A DNA stretch of 64,000 nt from Lactonifactor sp. BIOML-A5 (lineage in GTDB: Bacteria; Bacillota; Clostridia; Lachnospirales; Lachnospiraceae). The stretch lies in assembly GCF_009677585.1 (NCBI RefSeq), contig NZ_WKYV01000003.1, positions 124,001 to 188,000 on the forward strand. The letters are read 5' to 3'. Of the stretch, positions 52,133 through 64,000 are shown piece by piece. How positions within the stretch are numbered: the stretch's first letter is position 1; every line of letters begins with the position of its first letter. The translations under genes were made by a program, and so were the position numbers. The notes below the pieces were generated by a model. It did no database searches. It saw nothing but the letters and a program-made list of their open reading frames with translations, and had not been told where the DNA came from.

Positions 52133-54088
52133 TTATGTTTCCGGCAGCCTGTCTGCCAGTTCATATACTCTCTCTTTTGTCATCTGGGCCATCTTGCCCG
52201 GTACCTCAGTTACCAGTATGGTGCCTCCCTGATATTCCTCCCGAAGCGCCTCCACGGCATCTTCTTTACTCTCAATCCAGGCCTTCTCTTCAGACTTCAA
52301 GGCCTCCTGTTCCTGAGGGCTTATATGGTTCATAAGCTCCTGATAAACTTTGTTCAGTTCGCCGTCCCATAAATTATAGATCTCTGTGCACTTCTGCCCC
52401 ATCTCTGCATTGGAGTAACTGTTCGTCTGAAGATCCGTGTATATTTCACTGCATTTGCTCTCAATCTGCGCAATCTCCTCCTGATACTGCTTCTTCAGTG
52501 TTCCTGCAGCCGGTGCGCCCGCTGTAACTGATTTATCAAAGCCATACTTCTCTTTGTTCTCTGCCAGTTTTGTCTCATCCGTGCTGTCAAACTGAACTAC
52601 CGCAAATGCCGGCCGCGCCTGACTGTATCCGGTAACCTCTGTTGTTACAGACCCAAGGTCCGTGGTATCCTTCTCCTTTCCTGAGAGCTTCTCCTCAAAG
52701 GGATTGGGTGATTTTACCTCTTCCAGAGATGCCAGTATCCCATTTTCCGCAGCCAGCTTTTTCCTCTGCATCTCTTCGAAATAACTGTCCATCCAAGAAG
52801 AGGAAAATCCGTAAGGGGAGAGTTCCTGGTAAAGTCTGTCTTTTACATTTGCGCTGCCGTCACTCATCATATCCACAAGAAGTTTCCCCTGTACATAGGC
52901 TCCCTGGTCATCAGAAGCAGCGGCTGCCTTCTCCCTTTTCTCTGCCAGTATATCCCTCAGGTACACTCCCGTATCCTCCTCCAGGTGCAGTCTGCAGACC
53001 ACTTTTCCATTCTCTACCGTCCCCAGAAGGAATTGGGTGAAGGCCGTACGCTCTCCGCTTGTTCCGTACACGCCATATGTATGGCTGATAAATCCAAGGT
53101 AGGTTATTCCGCTGTTCACCTTTAAGAACGCCTGCACCTTTTCCTTGTTCCCCTCACTGGGGAAGGTATTCCTGCAGGGAACCCTCAGTTCCTCTCCCTC
53201 CAGCTTTCTCACCTGACCATCCACTGCCTTGTAGATATCAGCCTGCAGCCAGTTATACTGGTATTCTTCCGGAATCTGACGGGTATAGAGCACTGCCATC
53301 TCATCTGCCCCGTCGTTATCCATATCTGCATAGGCAATTCCCAGGATTCCCCCCTGAACCTTCAGGGTCTTCTGGTACTCCTCTGTATATGTGGTAAAGT
53401 TATTTACTTCTTCCTGTGTTCCCAGGGCCTCAAGATTAGGGTATTCAGCAGTGGCTCCCTTCATCTCACTGAATGAGAATTGAGTGCTTAGGGTATTTTT
53501 TACATAGTCCATGTAAACCTGATGGGGGTCCTCTGCCTGAGGCTTTGATGGTTTGGTCTCTGTTCCGGCCTCTTGTGCAGGCTTATCCTTATCTGTCTCC
53601 TCATCCCGGGTGTCTGACGGCTTTGACGGTTTAACAGGAATCTTATTGTCATCCGCCCACTGCTTTAAAGCATCTGCCCCTCTGGGATCCTCTGTCTCCG
53701 CGTATATAGTTTCCGCCTCCGCATAGAGTATCTCTCCGGCTGCCGCTCTTTCCTCCTCGGGCAGATCACCAATCTTTTCCATCGCTATGGTAATCATCTT
53801 TTTAGCACCTTCCTCATCCTTCAGCCCCCGGCAGGCCTTGGTCAGACCCACATAAGCATCTGCATTGGAAGGATCAATATCTGCAGCATCGTCGAATGCG
53901 GCTTTGGCCTGATCGTAATCCATCTCATCCAGATATTTATTTCCCAGATCCAGCTTTTCCTGAAGGTGGCCGGCCTTTGTCTGATTCACCCCCCAAATCA
54001 CTCCCAGTACAATTACCAGCACCATACAGGTACCCCCGATCCCTACCGGAAGAATTAGCTTTTTATTCCACTTCTTGGGACATCTCAT
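52133..54088 (-). CDS. Membrane-anchored TPR protein with C-terminal LprI-like domain
   Basis: The product is 651 residues from the ATG at 54088 (AAAGGAG nine bases upstream). One helix at about 12-33 anchors it. A TPR-like pair follows (DLGNKYLDEMDYDQAKAAFDDAADIDPSNADAYVGL), then a Lys/Pro/Glu/Thr linker (about 150-190), and a long extracellular region with YADMDNDGADEMAVLY, a calcium-like Asp loop. The C-terminal 120 residues (NAEMGQKCTEIYNLWDGELNKVY, LKSEEKAWIESKEDAVE) match the LprI/DUF1311 family. Family members are poorly understood, some bind lysozyme. It shares an operon with the kinase and may be its extracellular partner or substrate (inference). Confidence 0.75.
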   Translation of the reverse strand: MRCPKKWNKKLILPVGIGGTCMVLVIVLGVIWGVNQTKAGHLQEKLDLGNKYLDEMDYDQAKAAFDDAADIDPSNADAYVGLTKACRGLKDEEGAKKMITIAMEKIGDLPEEERAAAGEILYAEAETIYAETEDPRGADALKQWADDNKIPVKPSKPSDTRDEETDKDKPAQEAGTETKPSKPQAEDPHQVYMDYVKNTLSTQFSFSEMKGATAEYPNLEALGTQEEVNNFTTYTEEYQKTLKVQGGILGIAYADMDNDGADEMAVLYTRQIPEEYQYNWLQADIYKAVDGQVRKLEGEELRVPCRNTFPSEGNKEKVQAFLKVNSGITYLGFISHTYGVYGTSGERTAFTQFLLGTVENGKVVCRLHLEEDTGVYLRDILAEKREKAAAASDDQGAYVQGKLLVDMMSDGSANVKDRLYQELSPYGFSSSWMDSYFEEMQRKKLAAENGILASLEEVKSPNPFEEKLSGKEKDTTDLGSVTTEVTGYSQARPAFAVVQFDSTDETKLAENKEKYGFDKSVTAGAPAAGTLKKQYQEEIAQIESKCSEIYTDLQTNSYSNAEMGQKCTEIYNLWDGELNKVYQELMNHISPQEQEALKSEEKAWIESKEDAVEALREEYQGGTILVTEVPGKMAQMTKERVYELADRLPET

Positions 54089-54182
54089 AGTAGACAACTC
54101 CTTTCTGCCTGTAACGTTTACCTACCTTCTGTCTGTGCTGTAATTATATCATGTTTTTCTCCGTCACTTTAGACAAAATTTC

Positions 54183-54884
54183 TTATAGTTTAAAGTACTT
54201 CATAAAGGCTTCCTTCGACTCCTGATACTTCGATCTGCTCACGGGTACCTTTTTGCCTGATTTTAAGATAATGCCCTCTGCAGAGAGATATTTAATATAA
54301 TTCATATTAACCATATAACTCTTATGGCATCTAAGAAAGCCCGGAAGTTCCATAGCTTCCAGCTCGTCCAGCTTCATATATACTTTATAGATCTGATTTC
54401 TCTCGTATATGTACAGGATTCTCTTATCACTTTCCACATAGACAATGTCTCTGCTGTCCAGCTGATGGAGAACCCCTTTAATATGAAGCGTCACCATATT
54501 CTTCTTTTCCTTTTCCCTGACTTCCTCACACCTCCTGAGAGCATCTCTCAGCCGATGCTCTTCCACAGGCTTCAAAAGCAGCGCCACGGGGCGGACCCGG
54601 AAAATATCCTGTACATATTTAATGTATCCTGTTATAAAAATAATAGGAATCTCCGCACAAAAATCTTCTATTTTCTTTGCGGTGTCTATCCCATTTTCGT
54701 TGTTCAGCTCTATATCTAAAAAAACAGCGATGACATCCCCACTCTCTTCCCTCAGCCATTGAATAAGGTCTTCTGCACGCTGAAATGCAGCAATCTGGGC
54801 CTCACCCTCATATATCTCCATGACCTTCTCTTTTAATCCTTCGGTCACCTCAGCATCATCATCACAAATCGCAAATTTCTTCAC
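54183..54884 (-). CDS. LytTR-family response regulator (AgrA/VirR-like)
   Basis: The product is 233 residues from a GTG with GAGGGG upstream. The receiver (1-120) has ICDDD (6-10), Asp57 in FLDIEL and Lys in LLKPV. The LytTR DNA-binding domain (about 128-230) shows VYVESDKRILYIYERN, FLRCHKSYMVNMNYIKYL and VPVSRSKYQE. Such regulators usually control cell-wall, bacteriocin or quorum functions. It directly follows the kinase gene with a 13-base gap. No agrB/agrD-like peptide gene is seen. Confidence 0.92.
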   Translation of the reverse strand: MKKFAICDDDAEVTEGLKEKVMEIYEGEAQIAAFQRAEDLIQWLREESGDVIAVFLDIELNNENGIDTAKKIEDFCAEIPIIFITGYIKYVQDIFRVRPVALLLKPVEEHRLRDALRRCEEVREKEKKNMVTLHIKGVLHQLDSRDIVYVESDKRILYIYERNQIYKVYMKLDELEAMELPGFLRCHKSYMVNMNYIKYLSAEGIILKSGKKVPVSRSKYQESKEAFMKYFKL

Positions 54885-54897
54885 ACTTTCATCCCCT

Positions 54898-56586
54898 CTA
54901 ATATATCTTAACCATTACTGTTACAGAAAACATATGGTCCTTCTCCTCAACCTGAAGTACGCCATCGTACCTCTCCACCATACTGCGCACAATCTTCATT
55001 CCAAGCCCATGATTTTCTTTGTCTTCCTTTGTAGTGGCAAAATGATTCTCTATAGAGGAATATCCCTCATTCTCTGTATAATTGTCAATTCTTATTTCCC
55101 AGAAATTAGCCTGCACTGCGGTTCTCAGATAAATGTACCCGGAACCTGCAGGCCCTTTCCTGCAGGCCTCTATGGCATTGTCCAGAAGATTGCCCAGAAG
55201 CCCCACTGTATGTATATCCTCCATCTGAGATTTCTCCGGAAGAAGGACCTGTATATCTGTCAGAATACGATACTTTCTGCACAGCTCCAATTTGGAATAA
55301 AGCATGGCATCCACCGGAAAGCTGCCCGTGATTCCCTCATCTATGGCCGCGTCGCACTGTTCCAGCAATTCCCTTTCATATCCCTCTCTCCTCTGCTGCA
55401 GCCACCTCCTGACACTGCGCACCTGCTCTGCCAGCTCTTCAAATTCCTGATGACCTTCTTCCCAGTGCATAAGCTGCTGTCTGAGCCAGGCATTTTCCCT
55501 TTCTATCTGCTTCTCATGGTAAAAAAGCATGGCATAAACACTGGCTAAAAAAAGCATCACAAGCGTAAAAATACAGATCCATATCAGGTAGCGCCCGCTC
55601 ACAATTAAGGCGACCAGAATGCCAAAACTGAGAAGACAGGCAATCAGGGATATATCCCTGACCGGTCGTTCCCATCTGCTGACTGCAGGCTTCTCTTTTT
55701 TCTGGGCCAGGGACACCTGCTTCACAGACTCTACTGCCCTGTCAAGGGCCTGCACCAGCTGTTCCCGGTATGCAGATGCCTTGTCATACTCCCCAGCTTT
55801 TTCCATGCGGTCAATCACCGCAGCATGATTGGCCAGGTCATGGCGCATTCTTTTTATAGATTCCTGGGACTGATAGTATTCCTGATAGTAGCGGGACTGC
55901 TCCCTAAGGCTGGCCTGAAGGATTTCATTCTCTCGCCTCTTCCCTGCCCTCCTGCTCCAGAGGAACCCCAGATAGGTATAAAGGATCTGCGTACACATAC
56001 CAAAAAAAATCACATCCATAATCAGGTTGCGCTGCATACTCTTCATATCCAGTGCTATCACTATGGCAATCATAAAAACCTGGAGCAGGAATAATACCTC
56101 GATCACCTTAATTTTTATTTTATAAAACACTCTGTTCTTACAGCAGATAACCACTGTCCCCAAGGAAAGCAGCAAAAACACCGCACCCGCGCCCCACAGG
56201 GGAGATACGTCTCCTGAATCTGTAAAAATCAAGACATTTCTGCCGGTCACTGTCAAAAAAAGCATACAGAGAACCCAGTACACGATGCTTGAGATCCCAT
56301 CGTAGAATTTATATAACAAAAAATTCCGGAATCCATCCCAGGTAAATGCCGTGAGGAGCAAAAACATAATAACAGTATCTGCGATAATCAAAGCTGCGGC
56401 CAAGCTTACATGCGTCACTGTTCCCTGATTGCAGAAAATCTGAAACAAAGCGATATAGCCTCCAGTCACCCATCTGCCCCACCTGCGGTTCCCCCTGTAA
56501 TTTTCTATATAGGCAAAAAGATACAGGGAAGTTAAGACATTAATGAGAGCCACGGCCCCGCCTGCTAATAATTGATATCCACTCAT
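54898..56586 (-). CDS. GHKL sensor histidine kinase with split dimerisation region
   Basis: The product is 562 residues. Six membrane segments (about 1-208) form an AgrC-like sensor. A dimerisation helix with RMRHDLANHAAVID (His249) follows. Unusually, two more membrane helices (about 312-353) come next, then a second helical region (EFEELAEQVRSVRRWLQQRREG, about 380-402) that resembles another such helix but lacks the His. GSFPVDAMLYSKLELCRKY and the GHKL ATPase with NLLDNAIEAC (466-475) and HGLGMKIV close the protein. AAGGAAATAG precedes the ATG. The duplicated, membrane-split arrangement is not usual for the family. It pairs with the LytTR regulator. Confidence 0.85.
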   Translation of the reverse strand: MSGYQLLAGGAVALINVLTSLYLFAYIENYRGNRRWGRWVTGGYIALFQIFCNQGTVTHVSLAAALIIADTVIMFLLLTAFTWDGFRNFLLYKFYDGISSIVYWVLCMLFLTVTGRNVLIFTDSGDVSPLWGAGAVFLLLSLGTVVICCKNRVFYKIKIKVIEVLFLLQVFMIAIVIALDMKSMQRNLIMDVIFFGMCTQILYTYLGFLWSRRAGKRRENEILQASLREQSRYYQEYYQSQESIKRMRHDLANHAAVIDRMEKAGEYDKASAYREQLVQALDRAVESVKQVSLAQKKEKPAVSRWERPVRDISLIACLLSFGILVALIVSGRYLIWICIFTLVMLFLASVYAMLFYHEKQIERENAWLRQQLMHWEEGHQEFEELAEQVRSVRRWLQQRREGYERELLEQCDAAIDEGITGSFPVDAMLYSKLELCRKYRILTDIQVLLPEKSQMEDIHTVGLLGNLLDNAIEACRKGPAGSGYIYLRTAVQANFWEIRIDNYTENEGYSSIENHFATTKEDKENHGLGMKIVRSMVERYDGVLQVEEKDHMFSVTVMVKIY

Positions 56587-56633
56587 CTATTTCCTTTTTA
56601 TGCATCTGTGCCCCCGCACTTTTGCATCTGCGA

Positions 56634-56666
56634 CAAAAAAAGCGGGAATTCCCCAGGAATTCCCGC
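56634..56666 (-). terminator. Rho-independent terminator after rpoC
   Basis: Minus-strand GCGGGAATTCC / GGAATTCCCGC, 11-bp perfect stem with a 3-base loop, followed by seven T. It ends the rpoBC transcript and separates it from the kinase gene. Confidence 0.92.
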
Positions 56667-56683
56667 CCTTTACACTTTGATCA

Positions 56684-60388
<3,705 letters not shown>

Positions 60389-60402
60389 TTATGGTTTTCC
60401 TC

Positions 60403-63400
60403 CTACTCCTCATCGTCAAGAGTTTCTTCCAGGTCTAAGAATGCATCATCTTCTTCGTCGTCCGTTTCTTCCACGTCTACGAGCTCTTCTCCTTCGAATT
60501 CTTGCTGGCTGAAGCCAAAGTCACCGAAGTCCTCCTTCGGCTTTTCTCTTTTGTCGCCCTCGATGATAGAATGCAAATCTGTTTCACCATAATCAATTGT
60601 TTCCATAATCTCTACTTCTGTCTGGTCTTCTCTCAGCACCTTCACATCCAGGCCTAAGGACTGGAGTTCTTTTAAGAGAACCTTGAAAGATTCAGGAATT
60701 CCAGGTTCAGGAATATTGTCACCTTTGATAATCGCTTCGTAAGTCTTCACACGGCCAATAACATCATCCGATTTCACCGTCAGGATTTCCTGAAGGGTAT
60801 AAGAAGCACCATAGGCTTCCAAAGCCCAAACCTCCATCTCTCCGAAACGCTGTCCGCCGAACTGCGCCTTACCGCCCAGAGGCTGCTGTGTTACCAGAGA
60901 GTACGGGCCGGTAGAGCGGGCATGAATCTTATCGTCTACCAGGTGATGCAGTTTCAGATAATGCATGTGTCCAATAGTAACCGGGCTGTCAAAATACTCT
61001 CCCGTCCTGCCGTCACGAAGCCTTACTTTACCGTCTCTGGAGATGGGAACTCCCTTCCAAAGCTCTCTGTGATCCCTGTTCTCATACAGGTAATCCAAAA
61101 CTTCAGGAAGCAGTTCTTCTTTATGCTTCTTCTCAAAGTCTTCCCATTCCATATTGACATAATCATTCGCCAGATCCAGTGTGTCCATAATGTCGTTCTC
61201 GTTGGCGCCGTCGAATACAGGAGTGGCAATATTAAATCCAAGGACTTTGGCCGCAAGGCTTAAGTGAATCTCCAGCACCTGTCCGATATTCATACGGGAA
61301 GGCACACCCAAAGGATTCAATACGATATCCAGAGGACGGCCGTTTGGCAGAAACGGCATATCTTCCACAGGCAGCACACGGGAGACAACACCCTTGTTGC
61401 CGTGACGTCCGGCCATCTTATCACCAACAGAAATCTTTCTCTTCTGGGCAATATAGATACGGACTGCCTGGTTTACGCCGGGAGACAATTCATCTCCGTT
61501 CTCCCTGGTAAATACCTTGGCATCTACAACAATACCATATTCACCGTGAGGTACTTTTAAGGAAGTATCACGGACTTCACGGGCTTTCTCACCGAAAATC
61601 GCCCGGAGCAGTCTTTCTTCAGCTGTTAGTTCAGTCTCTCCCTTAGGAGTAACCTTACCTACCAGGATATCCCCTGCACGCACCTCTGCTCCGATACGGA
61701 TAATACCTCTTTCGTCCAGATCCTTTAAGGCATCGTCACCCACGCCGGGAACATCTCTTGTAATCTCTTCCGGTCCCAGCTTAGTATCTCTGGATTCTGC
61801 TTCATATTCTTCAATGTGCACAGATGTATAGACATCGTCCTGCACCAGACGCTCGCTTAACAGAACCGCATCCTCGTAATTGTAGCCCTCCCAGGTCATA
61901 AATCCGATCAGCGGATTCTTGCCCAATGCCAGTTCTCCTTCTGAGGTGGAGGGTCCGTCTGCGATTACCTCGCCCTCTTCTACCCTGTCTCCTTTAAAGA
62001 CGATAGGTTTCTGGTTGTAGCAGTTACTCTGATTACTTCTCAGGAATTTGGTCAGACGGTATACGTCCTTGGTTCCGTCGTCATTTTTTATTGTAATTTC
62101 CTTGGATGTGGATCTCTCCACAACACCGGACTTTCTTGCAACTACACAGACACCGGAGTCTACGGCAGCCTTCGACTCCATACCTGTTCCCACTACAGGG
62201 GATTCTGTTATCAAAAGGGGCACAGCCTGACGCTGCATGTTAGAGCCCATCAGCGCACGGTTGGCATCGTCATTCTGAAGGAATGGAATGAGGGCAGTAG
62301 CCACGGAGAACACCATCTTAGGAGATACGTCCATGTAGTCAAACATCTGACGCTCATACTCCTGTGTCTCATCCATGTAGCGGCCGGATACGTTCTTATG
62401 CACAAAGTATCCATTCTCATCCAAAAGCTCATTGGCCTGTGCTACATGGTAATTATCTTCTTCATCCGCCGTCATATAGATTACTTCGTCTGTAACCCGG
62501 GGATTCTTCGGATCCGATTTATCCACCTTTCTGTATGGTGCCTCTACAAATCCATATTCATTGATACGGGCATAGGAAGCCAGAGAGTTGATCAAACCGA
62601 TGTTAGGACCTTCAGGCGTCTCAATGGGGCACATTCTTCCGTAATGGGAGTAATGTACGTCACGCACCTCGAATCCGGCCCTGTCTCTGGACAGACCCCC
62701 GGGGCCCAGCGCGGAGAGACGTCTCTTGTGAGTCAGCTCACCCAGAGGGTTGTTCTGATCCATAAACTGGGACAGCTGGGAGGAACCGAAGAATTCCTTC
62801 ACTGCCGCAGTTACCGGCTTAATATTAATCAGGGACTGAGGAGAGATCCCCTCAATATCCTGTGTCGTCATTCTTTCCCTTACCACTCTTTCCAGTCTGG
62901 AAAGACCGATGCGGTACTGATTCTGGAGAAGCTCTCCAACCGCTCGAATTCGGCGGTTGCCCAGATGGTCGATATCATCGTCATTTCCAAGACCGTACTC
63001 CAGATGCATGTTATAGTTAATGGAAGCCAGAATGTCTTCCTTTGTAATATGCTTTGGAATGAGTTCGTGGATATTTCTCCTTACAGCTTCCTTAATATCC
63101 TCGATATTCTCATTTTCTTCCAGAATTTTTTTCAGGCATGGGTAATATACTAATTCTGTGACACCCACCTCTCTGGGCTTCACATCCACAAAGTTAGTAA
63201 TGTCTACCATCATGTTGGACAGGACCTTAATATTGCGTTCCTCTCCCTGAATCCATACATAAGGCACAGCAGCATTCTGGATGTCGTCTGCCATGGACTT
63301 GGTAACCTCCATGCCGGCCTCCGCAAGAATCTCCCCAGTACTTGCATCAACCACATCCTCAGCCAGCACCTGGCCTGTGATTCTATTCTTCAGCATCAGC

Positions 63401-64000
63401 TTTTTATTAAATTTATAGCGTCCAACCTTTGCCAGATCGTATCTTCTCGGATCAAAGAACATACTCATGATCAGGCTCTCTGCGCTCTCTACAGCCAGAG
63501 GCTCGCCCGGACGGATTTTCTTATATAATTCCAGCAGACCTTCCTGGTAGCTCTCAGAGGTATCCTTTGTAAAACTGGCCAGAATCTTAGGCTCTTCCCC
63601 GAAAAGCTCTACAATCTCTGCGTTGGTACCATATCCCAAGGCTCTGATAAGAACAGTAATGGGAACTTTTCTGGTTCTGTCTACACGTACATAAAACACG
63701 TCATTGGAGTCTGTTTCATATTCAAGCCACGCACCACGGTTCGGAATAACGGTAGAGGAATACAGCTTCTTACCCACTTTATCATGTGCGATAGCATAAT
63801 AAATACCGGGAGAACGCACCAGCTGGCTTACGATAACTCGCTCAGCACCATTGATAACGAAAGTGCCGGTAGCAGTCATTAAGGGCAGATCGCCCATGAA
63901 GATCTCGTGCTCGTTAATCTCATCATTTTCTTTGTTGTACAATCTGACTCTGACTTTTAAAGGAGCCGCATAAGTGGCATCGCGTTCCTTGCATTCTTCG
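60403..64000 (-). CDS. rpoB: RNA polymerase beta subunit (5' end outside the window)
   Basis: The frame is open to the right edge, coding [20 protein letters not shown] at the upstream end, so the start lies beyond the window; the first visible Met (at 63942) is internal. About 1199 residues are seen. The rifampicin region reads [44 protein letters not shown], with the sensitive-type Asp, His and Ser. [15 protein letters not shown] and [26 protein letters not shown] are intact. The C-terminus carries an acidic extension ([17 protein letters not shown]). Active-site subunit partner of rpoC. Confidence 0.97.
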   Translation of the reverse strand, partial: EECKERDATYAAPLKVRVRLYNKENDEINEHEIFMGDLPLMTATGTFVINGAERVIVSQLVRSPGIYYAIAHDKVGKKLYSSTVIPNRGAWLEYETDSNDVFYVRVDRTRKVPITVLIRALGYGTNAEIVELFGEEPKILASFTKDTSESYQEGLLELYKKIRPGEPLAVESAESLIMSMFFDPRRYDLAKVGRYKFNKKLMLKNRITGQVLAEDVVDASTGEILAEAGMEVTKSMADDIQNAAVPYVWIQGEERNIKVLSNMMVDITNFVDVKPREVGVTELVYYPCLKKILEENENIEDIKEAVRRNIHELIPKHITKEDILASINYNMHLEYGLGNDDDIDHLGNRRIRAVGELLQNQYRIGLSRLERVVRERMTTQDIEGISPQSLINIKPVTAAVKEFFGSSQLSQFMDQNNPLGELTHKRRLSALGPGGLSRDRAGFEVRDVHYSHYGRMCPIETPEGPNIGLINSLASYARINEYGFVEAPYRKVDKSDPKNPRVTDEVIYMTADEEDNYHVAQANELLDENGYFVHKNVSGRYMDETQEYERQMFDYMDVSPKMVFSVATALIPFLQNDDANRALMGSNMQRQAVPLLITESPVVGTGMESKAAVDSGVCVVARKSGVVERSTSKEITIKNDDGTKDVYRLTKFLRSNQSNCYNQKPIVFKGDRVEEGEVIADGPSTSEGELALGKNPLIGFMTWEGYNYEDAVLLSERLVQDDVYTSVHIEEYEAESRDTKLGPEEITRDVPGVGDDALKDLDERGIIRIGAEVRAGDILVGKVTPKGETELTAEERLLRAIFGEKAREVRDTSLKVPHGEYGIVVDAKVFTRENGDELSPGVNQAVRIYIAQKRKISVGDKMAGRHGNKGVVSRVLPVEDMPFLPNGRPLDIVLNPLGVPSRMNIGQVLEIHLSLAAKVLGFNIATPVFDGANENDIMDTLDLANDYVNMEWEDFEKKHKEELLPEVLDYLYENRDHRELWKGVPISRDGKVRLRDGRTGEYFDSPVTIGHMHYLKLHHLVDDKIHARSTGPYSLVTQQPLGGKAQFGGQRFGEMEVWALEAYGASYTLQEILTVKSDDVIGRVKTYEAIIKGDNIPEPGIPESFKVLLKELQSLGLDVKVLREDQTEVEIMETIDYGETDLHSIIEGDKREKPKEDFGDFGFSQQEFEGEELVDVEETDDEEDDAFLDLEETLDDEE

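Noticed and set aside
63940..63942. Met at 63942 as the rpoB start
   Set aside because: The frame continues to the window edge with typical rpoB sequence ([14 protein letters not shown]), so this Met is internal and the gene is cut.

Overview
The window looks like a chromosomal segment of a gut-type Clostridia bacterium, most likely Lachnospiraceae (inference). The grounds are the Firmicutes-style translation factors and RNA polymerase genes, RNase J, strong AGGAGG ribosome sites, YesM/YesN and AgrC/AgrA-type two-component systems, and many sugar ABC importers. No tRNA, rRNA, CRISPR array, insertion sequence or phage gene was seen. Both ends are cut: the left edge inside a gene following a membrane fusion protein gene, the right edge inside rpoB.

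Layout. (1) 1-7613: a minus-strand operon (large propeller-like/solute-binding lipoprotein, two MalF/MalG-type permeases, HlyD-like membrane fusion protein, probable start of an FtsX-like permease) faces an OmpR/EnvZ-type two-component system. The divergent intergenic region carries 11-bp-phased AGAGGTT-like direct repeats on both strands. (2) 7595-12505: iron-dependent alcohol dehydrogenase, HxlR regulator, membrane GGDEF protein and a PTS EIIC-EAL fusion. (3) 12789-13769: zinc-ribbon protein and DUF5714 protein. (4) 13851-26954: a 12-cistron, 13-kb minus-strand operon for sugar uptake and oxidation (dhaK, dhaL, RbsB-like binding protein broken by one amber codon, RbsC/RbsA/RbsC-like transporter, lactonase, SDR, propeller, aldehyde dehydrogenase, NanA/DapA-type lyase, epimerase-nitroreductase fusion). 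A LacI-family gene and three TGGAA-N-CG-N-TTCCA operators sit at its head. (5) 28329-29541: SDR gene and a 310-bp imperfect palindrome. (6) 29542-40450: a second sugar import cluster (isomerase-like protein, VOC protein, MalG/MalF/solute-binding protein, YesN, YesM, AraC) with a divergent uroporphyrinogen decarboxylase-like gene. (7) 40587-43498: an AT-richer PLP decarboxylase behind RNase J. (8) 43914-64000: tuf, fusA, rpsG, rpsL, then an 8-kb block (amidase, small membrane protein, Ser/Thr kinase with TPRs, TPR/LprI protein, LytTR regulator and kinase), then rpoC and rpoB.

How the parts work together. Regions 1, 4 and 6 each pair an importer with its own local regulator. Region 4 reads as import of a sugar, epimerisation, oxidation to a lactone, hydrolysis, aldolytic cleavage and aldehyde oxidation, plus a DhaK/DhaL-type kinase; no dehydratase is present in the window. 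The 8-kb block in region 8 separates rpoBC from the str operon, which often follow each other directly in this group; rpsL therefore has its own consensus promoter and rpoC its own terminator. The strongest leads are the shared operator of region 1, the two gene fusions (EIIC-EAL and epimerase-nitroreductase), the 310-bp palindrome and the amber-interrupted binding protein.
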